A stretch of DNA of 13,060 nucleotides from Alphaproteobacteria bacterium (GTDB taxonomy: Bacteria > Pseudomonadota > Alphaproteobacteria > UBA2136 > UBA6156): positions 1 through 13,060 of the forward strand of contig JAIXZU010000143.1 of NCBI GenBank assembly GCA_027489415.1. The letters are read 5' to 3'. Shown one piece after another: positions 4,544 through 12,161 of the stretch. The notes under the pieces were generated by a model. The model saw only the letters and a list, made by a program, of their open reading frames with translations, ran no database searches and was not told the DNA's origin. Every line of letters starts with the position of its first letter. Position 1 is the first letter of the stretch. The translations under genes and the position numbers were made by a program.

Positions 4544-7429
4544 TTAATGCGCCTCCTCCCAATTCGGCCCAACTCCCACTTCCACCGCCAGCGGTACACT
4601 CAGTTTCACCACCTCACCCATCACCCGCGGCAGCATCTCTTTCAAGCCTGCCACAGCTTCCGGCGCAGCCTCCAGCACCAATTCATCATGCACCTGCAAC
4701 AATAATTGAGCCTGCCCCCTGATCACTGAAGACTGATCACGGATCACTCTCTCAACCATCGGCATCGCAAGCTTAATCACATCCGCATTACTCCCCTGCA
4801 ACGGCGCGTTAATCGCCGCACGCTCCGCCCCGGCCCGAAGTCCACCATGGCTGGAGGTTATCTCCGGCAGCCACACCCGCCGTCCCGCCAGCGTCTCCAC
4901 ATACCCATGCTCACGCGCAAATTGCTTATTATGCTCCATGTAGTCGCGCACACCGTCATAGCGCTTGAAGTAAGCCTCAATCCATTCCTGCGCCTCACTC
5001 ACGCTGCAGCCAATCTGTCCGGCAAGGCTCCGCGCCCCCATGCCGTAAACCAGCCCGAAGTTAATGAATTTTGCCGCCCGCCGCTGCTCCTTGGTCACAT
5101 CACCAATCGCAATCCCACGCACCAGGCTGGCCGTATAAGCGTGAATATCCAAGCCTTCTCTAAAAGCCTGTCTTAGCGGCTCACTCCCCGAAAAATGGGC
5201 CAGCAACCGCAGCTCAATCTGGCTGTAGTCAGCACTCACCATCACCCAGTCAGGCTTACCGGCTACAAATGCCTTCCGGATCTTCCGCCCCTCTTCCGTC
5301 CGTATCGGAATATTCTGTAAATTCGGGTCATTACTGCTAAAACGCCCCGTCGCCGCCCCTACCTGCTGGTAACTCGTATGTACACGGTGCGTCACGTCAC
5401 TCACCTGCTTCATCAACGCCTCGGCATAGGTGCTCCGCAGCTTGGCCAACTGCCGGTACTCCCCAATCAACTGCGCCACCATCGCGCCTTTGGTGCCTTC
5501 GTGCCCTGCAATCTCTTCCAGTACATCCACTGCCGTGCTCCGGCTTTTCCGGTGCTTCTCCGTCCCAGCGCCCAACTCATCAAACAACACAACGGCCAGC
5601 TGTTGGGTGCTCTGCACATTAAATTCATGCCCAGCCAATTCCCAAATCCGCTGTTCAAACACCGCCATCCGGCTAGCAAAGTCGGCACTCAGCCGCTTCA
5701 GCTCCACTTCGTCCACCCGCACCCCACGCGCTTCCAACGCCAAAATCACAGGTAATAGAGGCTTCTCAACCTCTTCATAGACGAAACGCACCCCAAACCC
5801 AACCAGAGCCGCTTCCCCGGCTACCCGGCTACCTGGTTCCTGGCTACCTAATTTTTCATGGAAAAATTCCCAAAGCCGCCACGTCGCATCAGCATCCTCC
5901 GCTGCATAGGCAGTGGCAGTCTCCAGCGGCACGGCGTCAAACGTCACCATACTCTTGCCCTTACCCGCCACCTCGCTAAACGGAATATTCTTATGGCCCA
6001 AATGCCGCTCCACAAGGTCATCCATCCCATGTCCCCAGCGCCCGCCATCAAGGCACGCACTCATCAGCATGGTATCGTCATAGTTCACAATCATCTCTTG
6101 CAAACCACTACCTGTCTCGTGCGGGGTAATGCCCAACGCCCGCGCCAACACCAGCCAATCATACTTCAGGTTATGCCCCACCTTGGCCACACTCGCATCC
6201 GCCAGCAAAGCCCTCACATCAGCTAAAATATCAAGCCCCTCAACTCCATGCGGTCCTATCGCTTCACCAGCCGCAAACAAGTCGGCAGTATCTGAACGTT
6301 TCGCCGCCATCTTCACTGGAACATAGCACACCTTCCCCGCACCCACGCTCAAACTCACCCCCACCAACTGGGCCTGATAAGGATCCAAACTCGTCGTCTC
6401 CGTATCAAACGCCACGCGGCCCACACGCTTGGCTTCCGCCAACCACCACTGCCAACGCTCTAAAGTCTGCACACACTCATAACCACCCCACTCAGCACTC
6501 CCAACAGGAGCAACAGCCGCTTCCACCGGCCGCCACACATTTGTTTTCACACGGTCATCCGGCATCCCCGTAGCCTTGCCCTGCCGCTTCTCCAAACGGT
6601 TCGCAAGGGTATTAAACTCCAGCTCATTCCGCAAAAAGTCCGCCGCCTCATGCAATTTGGGGTGGAATGTAAGGTCCACCTCATCCCACACCACGTCATA
6701 CTTCAACCGCGCCAGTTCACGGCTCAAAAACGCCTTATCCTTGTTGGCTTCCAGCTTAGTCCGTAAAGCTTCGCGCTCAACCTTGGTCAAATCCCCATAA
6801 ATCGCATCTAAGCCACCCAGTTTGGCCACCAGCTCGCCCGCTGTCTTCGGCCCAACTCCAGGCACTCCGGGGATGTTGTCACTACTATCACCCATCAACC
6901 CCTGCACATCGGCCACCAGCTCGGGCGGCACGCCAAACTTTTCAAAACTCTCGGCAACACCACTGCGTTTATCCTTAAACGTATCCAGCAGCTCCACCCC
7001 GTCACCCACCAACTGAAGCAAATCCTTGTCACTGGTCACAATCGTCACTTTGTCAGCCAAACGCCGCTGAATCAGCGTCGCAATGATATCATCCGCCTCA
7101 AACCCTTGCTCACACAGCACCGGCAACCCAAACGCCCGCACCAGCGGCTGTACGAAAGGCAACTGCTTAACCAGCGCCTCGTCCGGCGCACTCCGGTTGG
7201 CCTTATACTCTGGGTAAAGCTGGTGCCGCCAGTTCCCACCCTTGGCATCCAGCGCCACCACACACATATCCGGCGCCAGCTCATCCACCACCTTCACCAG
7301 CATCTGCGCAAACCCGAACAACGCATTCGTCGGCAAACCATCCGTCCGGCTCAAATTCCCCCGCACGGCATGGTAGGCCCTAAAAACAAAACCCATCCCG
7401 TCAATAATCACCAAATGCTTGCTCATCAT
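4544..7429 (-). CDS. polA: DNA polymerase I, full length with both exonucleases
   Basis: 961 residues (E. coli 928). The N-terminal 5'-3' exonuclease shows KANR, EADDIIATL, TSDKDLLQL and the helix-hairpin GLMGDSSDNIPGVPGVGPKT. The 3'-5' exonuclease appears catalytically intact: D342 and E344 in FDTETTSLD, GHNLKYDW, and YAAEDAD. Polymerase motif A is DYSQIELR (D734), motif B RRAAKFINFGLVYG (K787), motif C QVHDELVLE (H914-D915-E916). It fills gaps and removes RNA primers in repair and Okazaki fragment maturation. Start ATG 7429 follows the mnmE stop by 9 nt, with GAGAG upstream; ATG 7426 and TTG 7432 are alternatives. Two short in-frame tandem-repeat insertions (5816-5849, 4719-4747) lengthen it relative to E. 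coli. It ends at the shared terminator. Confidence 0.97.
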   Translation of the reverse strand: MMSKHLVIIDGMGFVFRAYHAVRGNLSRTDGLPTNALFGFAQMLVKVVDELAPDMCVVALDAKGGNWRHQLYPEYKANRSAPDEALVKQLPFVQPLVRAFGLPVLCEQGFEADDIIATLIQRRLADKVTIVTSDKDLLQLVGDGVELLDTFKDKRSGVAESFEKFGVPPELVADVQGLMGDSSDNIPGVPGVGPKTAGELVAKLGGLDAIYGDLTKVEREALRTKLEANKDKAFLSRELARLKYDVVWDEVDLTFHPKLHEAADFLRNELEFNTLANRLEKRQGKATGMPDDRVKTNVWRPVEAAVAPVGSAEWGGYECVQTLERWQWWLAEAKRVGRVAFDTETTSLDPYQAQLVGVSLSVGAGKVCYVPVKMAAKRSDTADLFAAGEAIGPHGVEGLDILADVRALLADASVAKVGHNLKYDWLVLARALGITPHETGSGLQEMIVNYDDTMLMSACLDGGRWGHGMDDLVERHLGHKNIPFSEVAGKGKSMVTFDAVPLETATAYAAEDADATWRLWEFFHEKLGSQEPGSRVAGEAALVGFGVRFVYEEVEKPLLPVILALEARGVRVDEVELKRLSADFASRMAVFEQRIWELAGHEFNVQSTQQLAVVLFDELGAGTEKHRKSRSTAVDVLEEIAGHEGTKGAMVAQLIGEYRQLAKLRSTYAEALMKQVSDVTHRVHTSYQQVGAATGRFSSNDPNLQNIPIRTEEGRKIRKAFVAGKPDWVMVSADYSQIELRLLAHFSGSEPLRQAFREGLDIHAYTASLVRGIAIGDVTKEQRRAAKFINFGLVYGMGARSLAGQIGCSVSEAQEWIEAYFKRYDGVRDYMEHNKQFAREHGYVETLAGRRVWLPEITSSHGGLRAGAERAAINAPLQGSNADVIKLAMPMVERVIRDQSSVIRGQAQLLLQVHDELVLEAAPEAVAGLKEMLPRVMGEVVKLSVPLAVEVGVGPNWEEAH
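4719..4747 (-). repeat. 7-nt tandem repeat inside polA, ahead of motif C
   Basis: On the coding strand the units are GTGATCC, GTGATCA, GTCTTCA, GTGATCA, four nearly identical heptamers followed by G. Because 7 is not a multiple of 3, they encode a mixed peptide (VIRDQSSVIR, residues about 895-904) that sits just before QVHDELVLE. By eye the E. coli protein is about four residues shorter here. Confidence 0.7.
5816..5849 (-). repeat. 8-nt tandem repeat inside polA, between exonuclease and polymerase domains
   Basis: On the plus strand the units are CCCGGCTA, CCCGGCTA, CCTGGTT, CCTGGCTA and a partial CCT (consensus CCYGGYTA). They encode GSQEPGSRVAGE at about residues 527-538, in the linker before EEVEKPLLPV. 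The corresponding E. coli linker is about 13 residues shorter by hand alignment. A perfect hairpin, AATTTTTC-ATG-GAAAAATT (5850-5868), adjoins the repeat. Confidence 0.7.
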
Positions 7430-7438
7430 CAAATCTCT

Positions 7439-8839
7439 CTATTTTCCAATACAAAACGTACTAAACACCACATCAAGCACATCTTCGCTCCCCGTCCGCC
7501 CCGTAACGCTCCCAATCGCCGCCGCCGCATCGCGCAAATCCTGTGCCACCAGTTCCGCCACACTGCCATCATCAGTCCCCGCGCGTGCCATCCCCTTAAG
7601 AGCTTGCCCAAGCGCTTTAAGCGCCTCTTCCACTGCCTGCTTGTGCCGTTGCCGTGTCAGTAAGGCACTCTCACTCGCCTCACCCCCTACCGCGGCCACC
7701 ATCCGGCTTAAAACTGGCAATATCCGCCCAAAGGCCTCGGCTTCCGTTAGATTAACCGCCACCACAGGGTACTCAACCCCATCCACCGTAATCTGTGGGG
7801 GGAAGTCCATATCCACACGGTCAGCCTTGCTCATGATAATCAAAGTCCGCCCCGGCAACAAAAGCTCAGCAAAGTCAGGCCCAAGCTCTTCACCAAGGGT
7901 GCTATCCACCACTAAAACCAGCACATCAGCACGCTGGGCTTGCAAACGGGCCCGCCTTACTCCCTCCGCTTCAATCACATCCTTGGTCGCCCGCATCCCC
8001 GCCGTATCCGCAAGGGTCACGGGGAAACCGCCAATATCCAGCATACTCGTCACAACATCCCGCGTCGTCCCCGCAATATCACTGACAATCGCCACATCGC
8101 GGCCAGTCAGTAAGTTAAGCAGGGTACTCTTTCCGGCGTTAGGCTTTCCCACAATCGCCATCGCAATTCCGTCCCGTACCCGTGCTCCCGCTTGTTCTCC
8201 AAGGGCATCCTGAAGGGTACCCATCAACTGGTGCATCCCTTTGGTCAGCGCAGGGGCACTCAACACCTCCAACTCCTCATCAGGGAAATCAATCGCCGCC
8301 TCCACCTGCGCCAGCAAATGCATCACCGCGGTCCGCCATCCTTCAAAGCGCTCACCTAAAGCTCCATCCAGCTGGCGCAGCGCCTGCCGCCGCTGCACAT
8401 CCGTCTGCGCCGCTATCAAATCAGCCAAGCCTTCAGCCGCCGTCAGGTCCATTTTCCCATTCAGAACAGCACGTCGGCTGAATTCCCCCGGCAAAGCCAT
8501 CCGGACAACATGGGCCAGCACCGCCTCAAGCACGGCCTGAACCACGGCTTTGCCGCCATGGCCATGTAATTCCACCACATCTTCTCCGGTAAAACTGGCA
8601 GGCGCACGGAAACCCATCGCCAAACCCTCATCCAGCTCTTCACTCCCGAACTTGAACTTACCCCACACCGCCCGCCGCACACTAGCGCCCTTCAGGGCTG
8701 AACAAATACTCTCGCCCACACTCCATGCCTCAGGTCCGGAAATCCGGATAATCGCCACACCTGCCGCCACAGGCGCCGTCGCCAGCGCAACAATGGTGTC
8801 TCCTGCAATATAATCAAACGTACCGTTCATAGGCGGCAT
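7439..8839 (-). CDS. mnmE: tRNA modification GTPase MnmE (TrmE)
   Basis: 466 residues, close to the usual 450. The N-terminal folate-binding domain starts YIAGDTIVALATAP and includes the RISG motif; a helical domain follows. The inserted G domain carries G1 GKPNAGKS (231-238), G2 GTTRD (257-261), G3 DTAG (278-281) and a G4 written SKAD (337-340), where NKxD is usual. The C-terminus FCIGK (462-466) holds the catalytic cysteine. With MnmG it adds the carboxymethylaminomethyl group at C5 of wobble U34 in certain tRNAs. No mnmG lies in the window, unlike the mnmE-mnmG neighbourhood common in alphaproteobacteria. Start ATG 8839 has AGGA 4 nt upstream and a second AGGA 11 nt upstream; Met4 (8830) lacks one. 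First gene of an operon with polA. Confidence 0.96.
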   Translation of the reverse strand: MPPMNGTFDYIAGDTIVALATAPVAAGVAIIRISGPEAWSVGESICSALKGASVRRAVWGKFKFGSEELDEGLAMGFRAPASFTGEDVVELHGHGGKAVVQAVLEAVLAHVVRMALPGEFSRRAVLNGKMDLTAAEGLADLIAAQTDVQRRQALRQLDGALGERFEGWRTAVMHLLAQVEAAIDFPDEELEVLSAPALTKGMHQLMGTLQDALGEQAGARVRDGIAMAIVGKPNAGKSTLLNLLTGRDVAIVSDIAGTTRDVVTSMLDIGGFPVTLADTAGMRATKDVIEAEGVRRARLQAQRADVLVLVVDSTLGEELGPDFAELLLPGRTLIIMSKADRVDMDFPPQITVDGVEYPVVAVNLTEAEAFGRILPVLSRMVAAVGGEASESALLTRQRHKQAVEEALKALGQALKGMARAGTDDGSVAELVAQDLRDAAAAIGSVTGRTGSEDVLDVVFSTFCIGK

Positions 8840-8877
8840 ACTGTCCTAATTCCTGAAAATCCGCTACCCTTGTGGCA

Positions 8878-9555
8878 ATGATATTGGTACCCCGTCCTGC
8901 CCCCCACCTGCCCCGAACCCTCTCGGTATTACAACAGGCAGGTCTGAAGAACCTCTATCCCTTAGCGCTCAGCCACCCGGAATCCATTCCCGCAGTGGTT
9001 CCAACCACCGCCTCAGCACTCCTCATCACCAGCCCTCTCGGTGTTCAAACCGGCTTACCAACACTACCAGCGTATTGCGTGGGGGAAGCCACCGCCTCAG
9101 CCGCCACTATGGCAGGGCTCAAAGTCGTCTACACCGGCAGCAATAATGGCGCGAGCATGGCACAGGATATCACCCAACAAACCACAAAACCCACCCATTT
9201 CGCCCACCTGCACGGGGACCACGCCCACATGGACTGGCACACCATCCTCACCAAGGCGGGCCATACCGTCACACCCGTACCCGCATATCAAACACGCCGT
9301 GTCCCGGCCCTACCTCCGGAAATCGTCGCAAATCTGCGTAAAACCAATGCCCCTTTAACACTTCTGTTTTCAGCAGGCTCAGCGTTGCACTTGGCAAACC
9401 TTTATAAACAGGTCAACATCACTCCTACAGGAACAGCCATTGCCTTCAGCCCCCTTGTTGCACGGGCAGCCACACACTATTGGCCGAAGGTCGTCACAGC
9501 CGCAGTTCCCACGCTGGAAGCCATGGTCACCACCATTCACCAGCTCACGCGTTAA
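8878..9555 (+). CDS. hemD: Uroporphyrinogen-III synthase
   Basis: 225 residues from ATG 8878, a normal HemD length. The two-domain pattern is visible: MILVPRP at the start, ALLITSPLGVQTGL and PAYCVGEATASAATMAGLKVVYTG (first domain end), the interdomain segment, VTPVPAYQTRRVPALP, LLFSAGSALHLANLY and GTAIAFSPLVARAATHYWPKVVTAAVPTLEAMVTTI at the end, where HemD proteins carry the second half of the active-site cleft. It cyclises hydroxymethylbilane to uroporphyrinogen III in the cytoplasm. HemD is poorly conserved, so the call rests on the pattern plus its Mic60-like and HemY-like neighbours. GTG 8872 is an alternative start; neither has a clear Shine-Dalgarno. Only 38 nt separate it from divergent mnmE. 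Confidence 0.87.
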   Translation: MILVPRPAPHLPRTLSVLQQAGLKNLYPLALSHPESIPAVVPTTASALLITSPLGVQTGLPTLPAYCVGEATASAATMAGLKVVYTGSNNGASMAQDITQQTTKPTHFAHLHGDHAHMDWHTILTKAGHTVTPVPAYQTRRVPALPPEIVANLRKTNAPLTLLFSAGSALHLANLYKQVNITPTGTAIAFSPLVARAATHYWPKVVTAAVPTLEAMVTTIHQLTR

Positions 9556-9578
9556 CAACCATAAGCAAAAGCGCCCCC

Positions 9579-10427
9579 ATGAAATTCTCCAGCCTGCTCC
9601 TTCTCTCCGGTACAGCTCTCACTGTCGTTGCGGGTGCAGCGGTAGGCTTTAAGCTCTACCAGTCCTACGAGGCCGCCCCTCAGCCCGGCCCCACGCTCGC
9701 AGCAGGCACACCCCTACCTCCCACCTCCAGTAGCCAGATAACCGTGCTCCCCGGCCAGGACGGCACCCCCGGCACCACTCTCACCAGCTCAAACCAACTG
9801 CTGGCTTCCACGTCAAGCATCACGTTACCACCAGCACCGGCTGAAACCCCCGCCAAAGACGCCGTCTTCGACCCCACCGCCGCCCGCCTCGGTACCACCA
9901 TCAGCCTGCTCATGAACGCCTGGCCCAACGGCGGCCCTCTGCCCCGCCAACTAGCCGCAGCAGCGGCAACGTTAGCCGAACAATCCGGTCAACCAGCCTT
10001 GGTTAACGCAGCCAACGCCTTGCGCAGCAGTACCCCCCGCGAAGGCCCGCTGACCCTGCAAGTCCTGCTGCTGGAAGCCTCAGCCGTCGTCAACCTGCCA
10101 CCACCGGAAAACCTCCCACAAACCGACGTTCAGGCCGAAGCCGAAAAATCGTGGTTCCGCAAACAACTTGAAAACCTGATTCATATCAGCAGCGTACCCT
10201 CCACCCAGAACCGCTGGGTCACCGCCATTCTCACGGTGCAGCAGCAACTCGTGCGCGGCGCTGTCAACGACGCCGCCGCAGCACTGGAATCCGCCCCGCT
10301 GGAAGCAGACCCCCGCCTCGAACCCCTGCGTCAAGTAGTCCGGGACTACCTCAGCCAGACAGGTAAACTCACCAATCTTGTCACCGCCTACACCAATACG
10401 TACCTGACAGCACGAGACCAGGACTAG
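9579..10427 (+). CDS. Mic60/mitofilin-like inner-membrane protein (COG4223 type), compact
   Basis: 282 residues. A single N-terminal membrane segment (about 4-25, LLLLSGTALTVVAGAAVGF) is followed by a Pro/Ser/Thr-rich periplasmic stretch (32-95) and an Ala/Leu-rich helical C-terminal part. WFRKQLENLIHISSV (192-206) and the following repeats of helices (VQQQLVRGAVNDAAAALE) resemble the C-terminal mitofilin region of alphaproteobacterial COG4223 proteins. Those proteins act in intracytoplasmic membrane or envelope organisation, contact outer-membrane proteins, and are encoded between hemD and hemY. The long central coiled coil typical of Mic60 is not evident. ATG 9579 is chosen because the membrane segment follows directly; upstream codons overlap hemD. 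Its stop TAG overlaps the GTG of the next gene by one base. Name by position and pattern, not by strong motif. Confidence 0.65.
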   Translation: MKFSSLLLLSGTALTVVAGAAVGFKLYQSYEAAPQPGPTLAAGTPLPPTSSSQITVLPGQDGTPGTTLTSSNQLLASTSSITLPPAPAETPAKDAVFDPTAARLGTTISLLMNAWPNGGPLPRQLAAAAATLAEQSGQPALVNAANALRSSTPREGPLTLQVLLLEASAVVNLPPPENLPQTDVQAEAEKSWFRKQLENLIHISSVPSTQNRWVTAILTVQQQLVRGAVNDAAAALESAPLEADPRLEPLRQVVRDYLSQTGKLTNLVTAYTNTYLTARDQD

Positions 10428-11194
10428 TGAAGACACTGCTGCGCGCCACCCTGCTTCTGGTAATTCTTTTGGTTCTAGCCCTGTTACTGGGCCAAGCCGG
10501 CATGGTGCCGGTACCGGTTACCGTGACGATTGGCACACTCCAGCTCCAAACCACAGCACCAGTCGCCATCACACTGGCTCTTACACTATTATTAGGTGTC
10601 TTTTACCTCGGGCGCCTCACAGGCTGGATGCTCCGCCTCCCCACCAAATGGTTAAACCGCCGCAAGGTAGCCGCCGCGGATGCGATCGCCGACGGCTACA
10701 CAAGTCTGGCCATGATGAATAACACCGCTGCCACGCAGCATCTGGGAACCATCAGCACATCCAACCCGGCCCTGAACGATCTCCTCACCCTGCTACGTGT
10801 ACACACCAATACCATCACTCCCACCCAAGCAAACCAGGCCTTAGCTAACGCGCGCCTCGCACCGGTCGCAGCACTCTATTTGGCGCGTAACGCCGCTCAG
10901 CTAGCGGACTGGCCGGAAGTCAAACGCCTCACCAGCATCGGCCGTCAGTCGGCCCCAAACAATCTTCCCCTGCAAACCCTGCAATTCAAGGCTCTGGTGA
11001 ACCTGAACGACCCCGCAGCGCAAAGTCTTCTCCCCATCTTCAAAACCACCCTCGGTTCCGAACACCATAAACTGCTGACCCAAATCCTCCAAGGCCCCAC
11101 AGCCCTCACCGCAGGTCCGGTCTTAGGCTCACCTTGGGTGCGGGCCGTTCAGGCATGGTTGCCCACACCATCGGATACCTTCCCCACCGAATAA
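10427..11194 (+). CDS. HemY-like membrane protein (HemY N-terminal domain)
   Basis: 255 residues from GTG 10427, which overlaps the preceding TAG by one base (TAGTG), a sign of translational coupling. Two membrane helices, at about 4-24 (LLRATLLLVILLVLALLLGQ) and 46-66, bracket a short periplasmic strand segment (VPVPVTVTIGTLQLQTTAPV), exactly the layout of the HemY N-terminal domain. The cytoplasmic rest is an all-helical, TPR-like sequence (AALYLARNAAQLADWPEVKRLTSIG). Proteins of this family lie in haem operons; their biochemical role is unsettled, and they are not the Bacillus HemY oxidase. Usual members have about 400 or more residues, so this one has lost much of the TPR region. No frameshift is visible and the C-terminus ends cleanly 10 nt before smr. 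Confidence 0.75.
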   Translation: MKTLLRATLLLVILLVLALLLGQAGMVPVPVTVTIGTLQLQTTAPVAITLALTLLLGVFYLGRLTGWMLRLPTKWLNRRKVAAADAIADGYTSLAMMNNTAATQHLGTISTSNPALNDLLTLLRVHTNTITPTQANQALANARLAPVAALYLARNAAQLADWPEVKRLTSIGRQSAPNNLPLQTLQFKALVNLNDPAAQSLLPIFKTTLGSEHHKLLTQILQGPTALTAGPVLGSPWVRAVQAWLPTPSDTFPTE

Positions 11195-11204
11195 ACCGGT
11201 TCCC

Positions 11205-11771
11205 ATGAGTAATAAATTTCCCCCCAAACCACCGCAGGACCCCGCCTGGCTCAAGGAAATCGAATCCGTGCGGCCCCTTGGCGCCAAAGGCCCGTCAACA
11301 CCACCAACCCCTAAAATGCCACCACCAACGAATCCGGACATCTTTACACTCCCACCCAAACCCCGTCCGGTTGTCGGCTGGAATGACAATCCCGCATTTC
11401 CCGTTATCAGTAACACCGCGGAATGCATCTCCGGCCACGCCCCCAATCTGGAACCCGGTCTGTTCAAGCATCTCGCCCAGGGTAAAATCCGTCCCACCGC
11501 GATACTCGATCTCCACGGCCTCGGCGAAGGGGATGCATGGCTGGAACTTGTCGATTTCCTCCACGCCGCCGTGACACAGGACCACCGCTGCGCCTTGGTC
11601 ATCCACGGCAAAGGCACGGGGTATGGCCCTCAGCGGAATATGGGAGTTATTAAATTCCAGATCGGTACATGGCTTGCTTCCCACCCCAAGGTCCTGGCAT
11701 TCCACACCTGCCAGCAGCCGGATGGCGGCACCGGCGCCATCTATGTTTACCTGAAACGTCACGGCAGATAA
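11205..11771 (+). CDS. Smr-domain protein
   Basis: 188 residues. A Pro-rich, probably disordered N-terminal part (1-60) leads to an Smr domain (about 97-186) with the signature LDLHG (101-105), HGKG (134-137, in VIHGKGTGYG) and GGTGAIYVYLKR (174-185). Smr domains of this class are nucleases or nucleic-acid-binding modules related to the MutS2 C-terminus; stand-alone ones have been tied to mRNA quality control after ribosome collisions in some bacteria, and the role here is unknown. In many alphaproteobacteria an smr gene lies near the origin region together with genes such as mltA. The start ATG 11205 is 10 nt behind the HemY-like stop, so it is the last gene of the hemD operon. No clear Shine-Dalgarno. 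Confidence 0.92.
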   Translation: MSNKFPPKPPQDPAWLKEIESVRPLGAKGPSTPPTPKMPPPTNPDIFTLPPKPRPVVGWNDNPAFPVISNTAECISGHAPNLEPGLFKHLAQGKIRPTAILDLHGLGEGDAWLELVDFLHAAVTQDHRCALVIHGKGTGYGPQRNMGVIKFQIGTWLASHPKVLAFHTCQQPDGGTGAIYVYLKRHGR

Positions 11772-11869
11772 CGATTAATCATCTTTCAAAGGGTTAATGG
11801 CAGCATGAGTACCTTCCTAACCATATCCCCAAACAAAGTCGAATAACTTCCCTGAACATGGGATAAGCT

Positions 11870-11878
11870 TATGGATAA
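11870..11878 (-). promoter_or_regulatory. Putative DnaA box (TTATCCATA)
   Basis: Minus-strand 9-mer with one mismatch to TTATCCACA (C to T at position 8). It lies 9 nt from the box at 11888, on the opposite strand. A second, weaker TTATCCC word on the same strand is 4 nt to the left (11860-11866). Confidence 0.55.
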
Positions 11879-11887
11879 CTCTTCCAG

Positions 11888-11896
11888 TTACCCACA
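11888..11896 (+). promoter_or_regulatory. Putative DnaA box (TTACCCACA)
   Basis: Plus-strand 9-mer with one mismatch to TTATCCACA (T to C at position 4). With the neighbouring box it forms the densest part of the cluster. Weaker words further right are CAATCCACA (11958-11966) and TTACCCCCA (12013-12021), each with two mismatches. Confidence 0.55.
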
Positions 11897-12051
11897 ACAT
11901 TCTCCCTCTCATCCATCAAGGGATAACTCTCATGCTTATAAGTAAGCAGAACACCCGCAATCCACACCAACTCGGTATCTCCAACAGAATGATCTCATGG
12001 ATCTTTCCCAACTTACCCCCATATCCCACAGCACAAGAACCTTTCATTCTG

Positions 12052-12088
12052 TCTCTTAAAATTTATAAAAAACTCTTTCTCTTTTTCT
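12052..12088. other. AT-rich tract, candidate DNA unwinding element
   Basis: 37 nt with 30 A or T (81%), in contrast to the GC-richer surroundings, and no G on the plus strand. It lies to the hemE side of the DnaA boxes, the usual place for an unwinding element. It could equally be the upstream part of the hemE promoter: TATCAT at 12104-12109 is a possible -10, but no good -35 stands 17 nt before it. Confidence 0.45.
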
Positions 12089-12161
12089 GCCTGTCATCGT
12101 CGGTATCATGACATCGCCTCACAGCATGGACGTATCAAACCAGAAGTTGTAGGGTGCGCCC

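Larger units (their letters stand above)
11772..12161. other. oriC: Candidate replication origin / hemE control region
   Basis: 390 nt without a gene, between smr and hemE. It has two near-consensus DnaA boxes (11870-11878 and 11888-11896), further TTATCC or TCCACA cores (11860-11866, 11920-11926, 11958-11966, 12013-12021) and a tract 81% A+T at 12052-12088. In Caulobacter and Rickettsia the origin also lies immediately upstream of hemE, so the setting fits. Against it: the plus strand stays C-rich on both sides, with no GC-skew switch. I cannot tell a working origin from a relic or from an ordinary promoter region with chance DnaA-like words. Confidence 0.5.

Noticed and set aside
5850..5868. 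Perfect 8-bp hairpin AATTTTTC/GAAAAATT as a regulatory site
   Set aside because: Lies in the middle of polA and encodes conserved helix residues (FFHEKL region); noted only with the repeat.
7419..8213. 264-codon plus-strand open frame opposite mnmE
   Set aside because: Complement of the MnmE G domain; Ser/Arg/Ala-rich with no domain pattern.
9480..9578. Earlier start for the Mic60-like gene, with a His-rich N-terminus
   Set aside because: Overlaps the end of hemD in another frame; the membrane segment and natural start follow at 9579.
11775..11797. TTAA...TTAA pair as a CtrA-binding site
   Set aside because: The two halves are 15 nt apart instead of the 7 of the known CtrA site.
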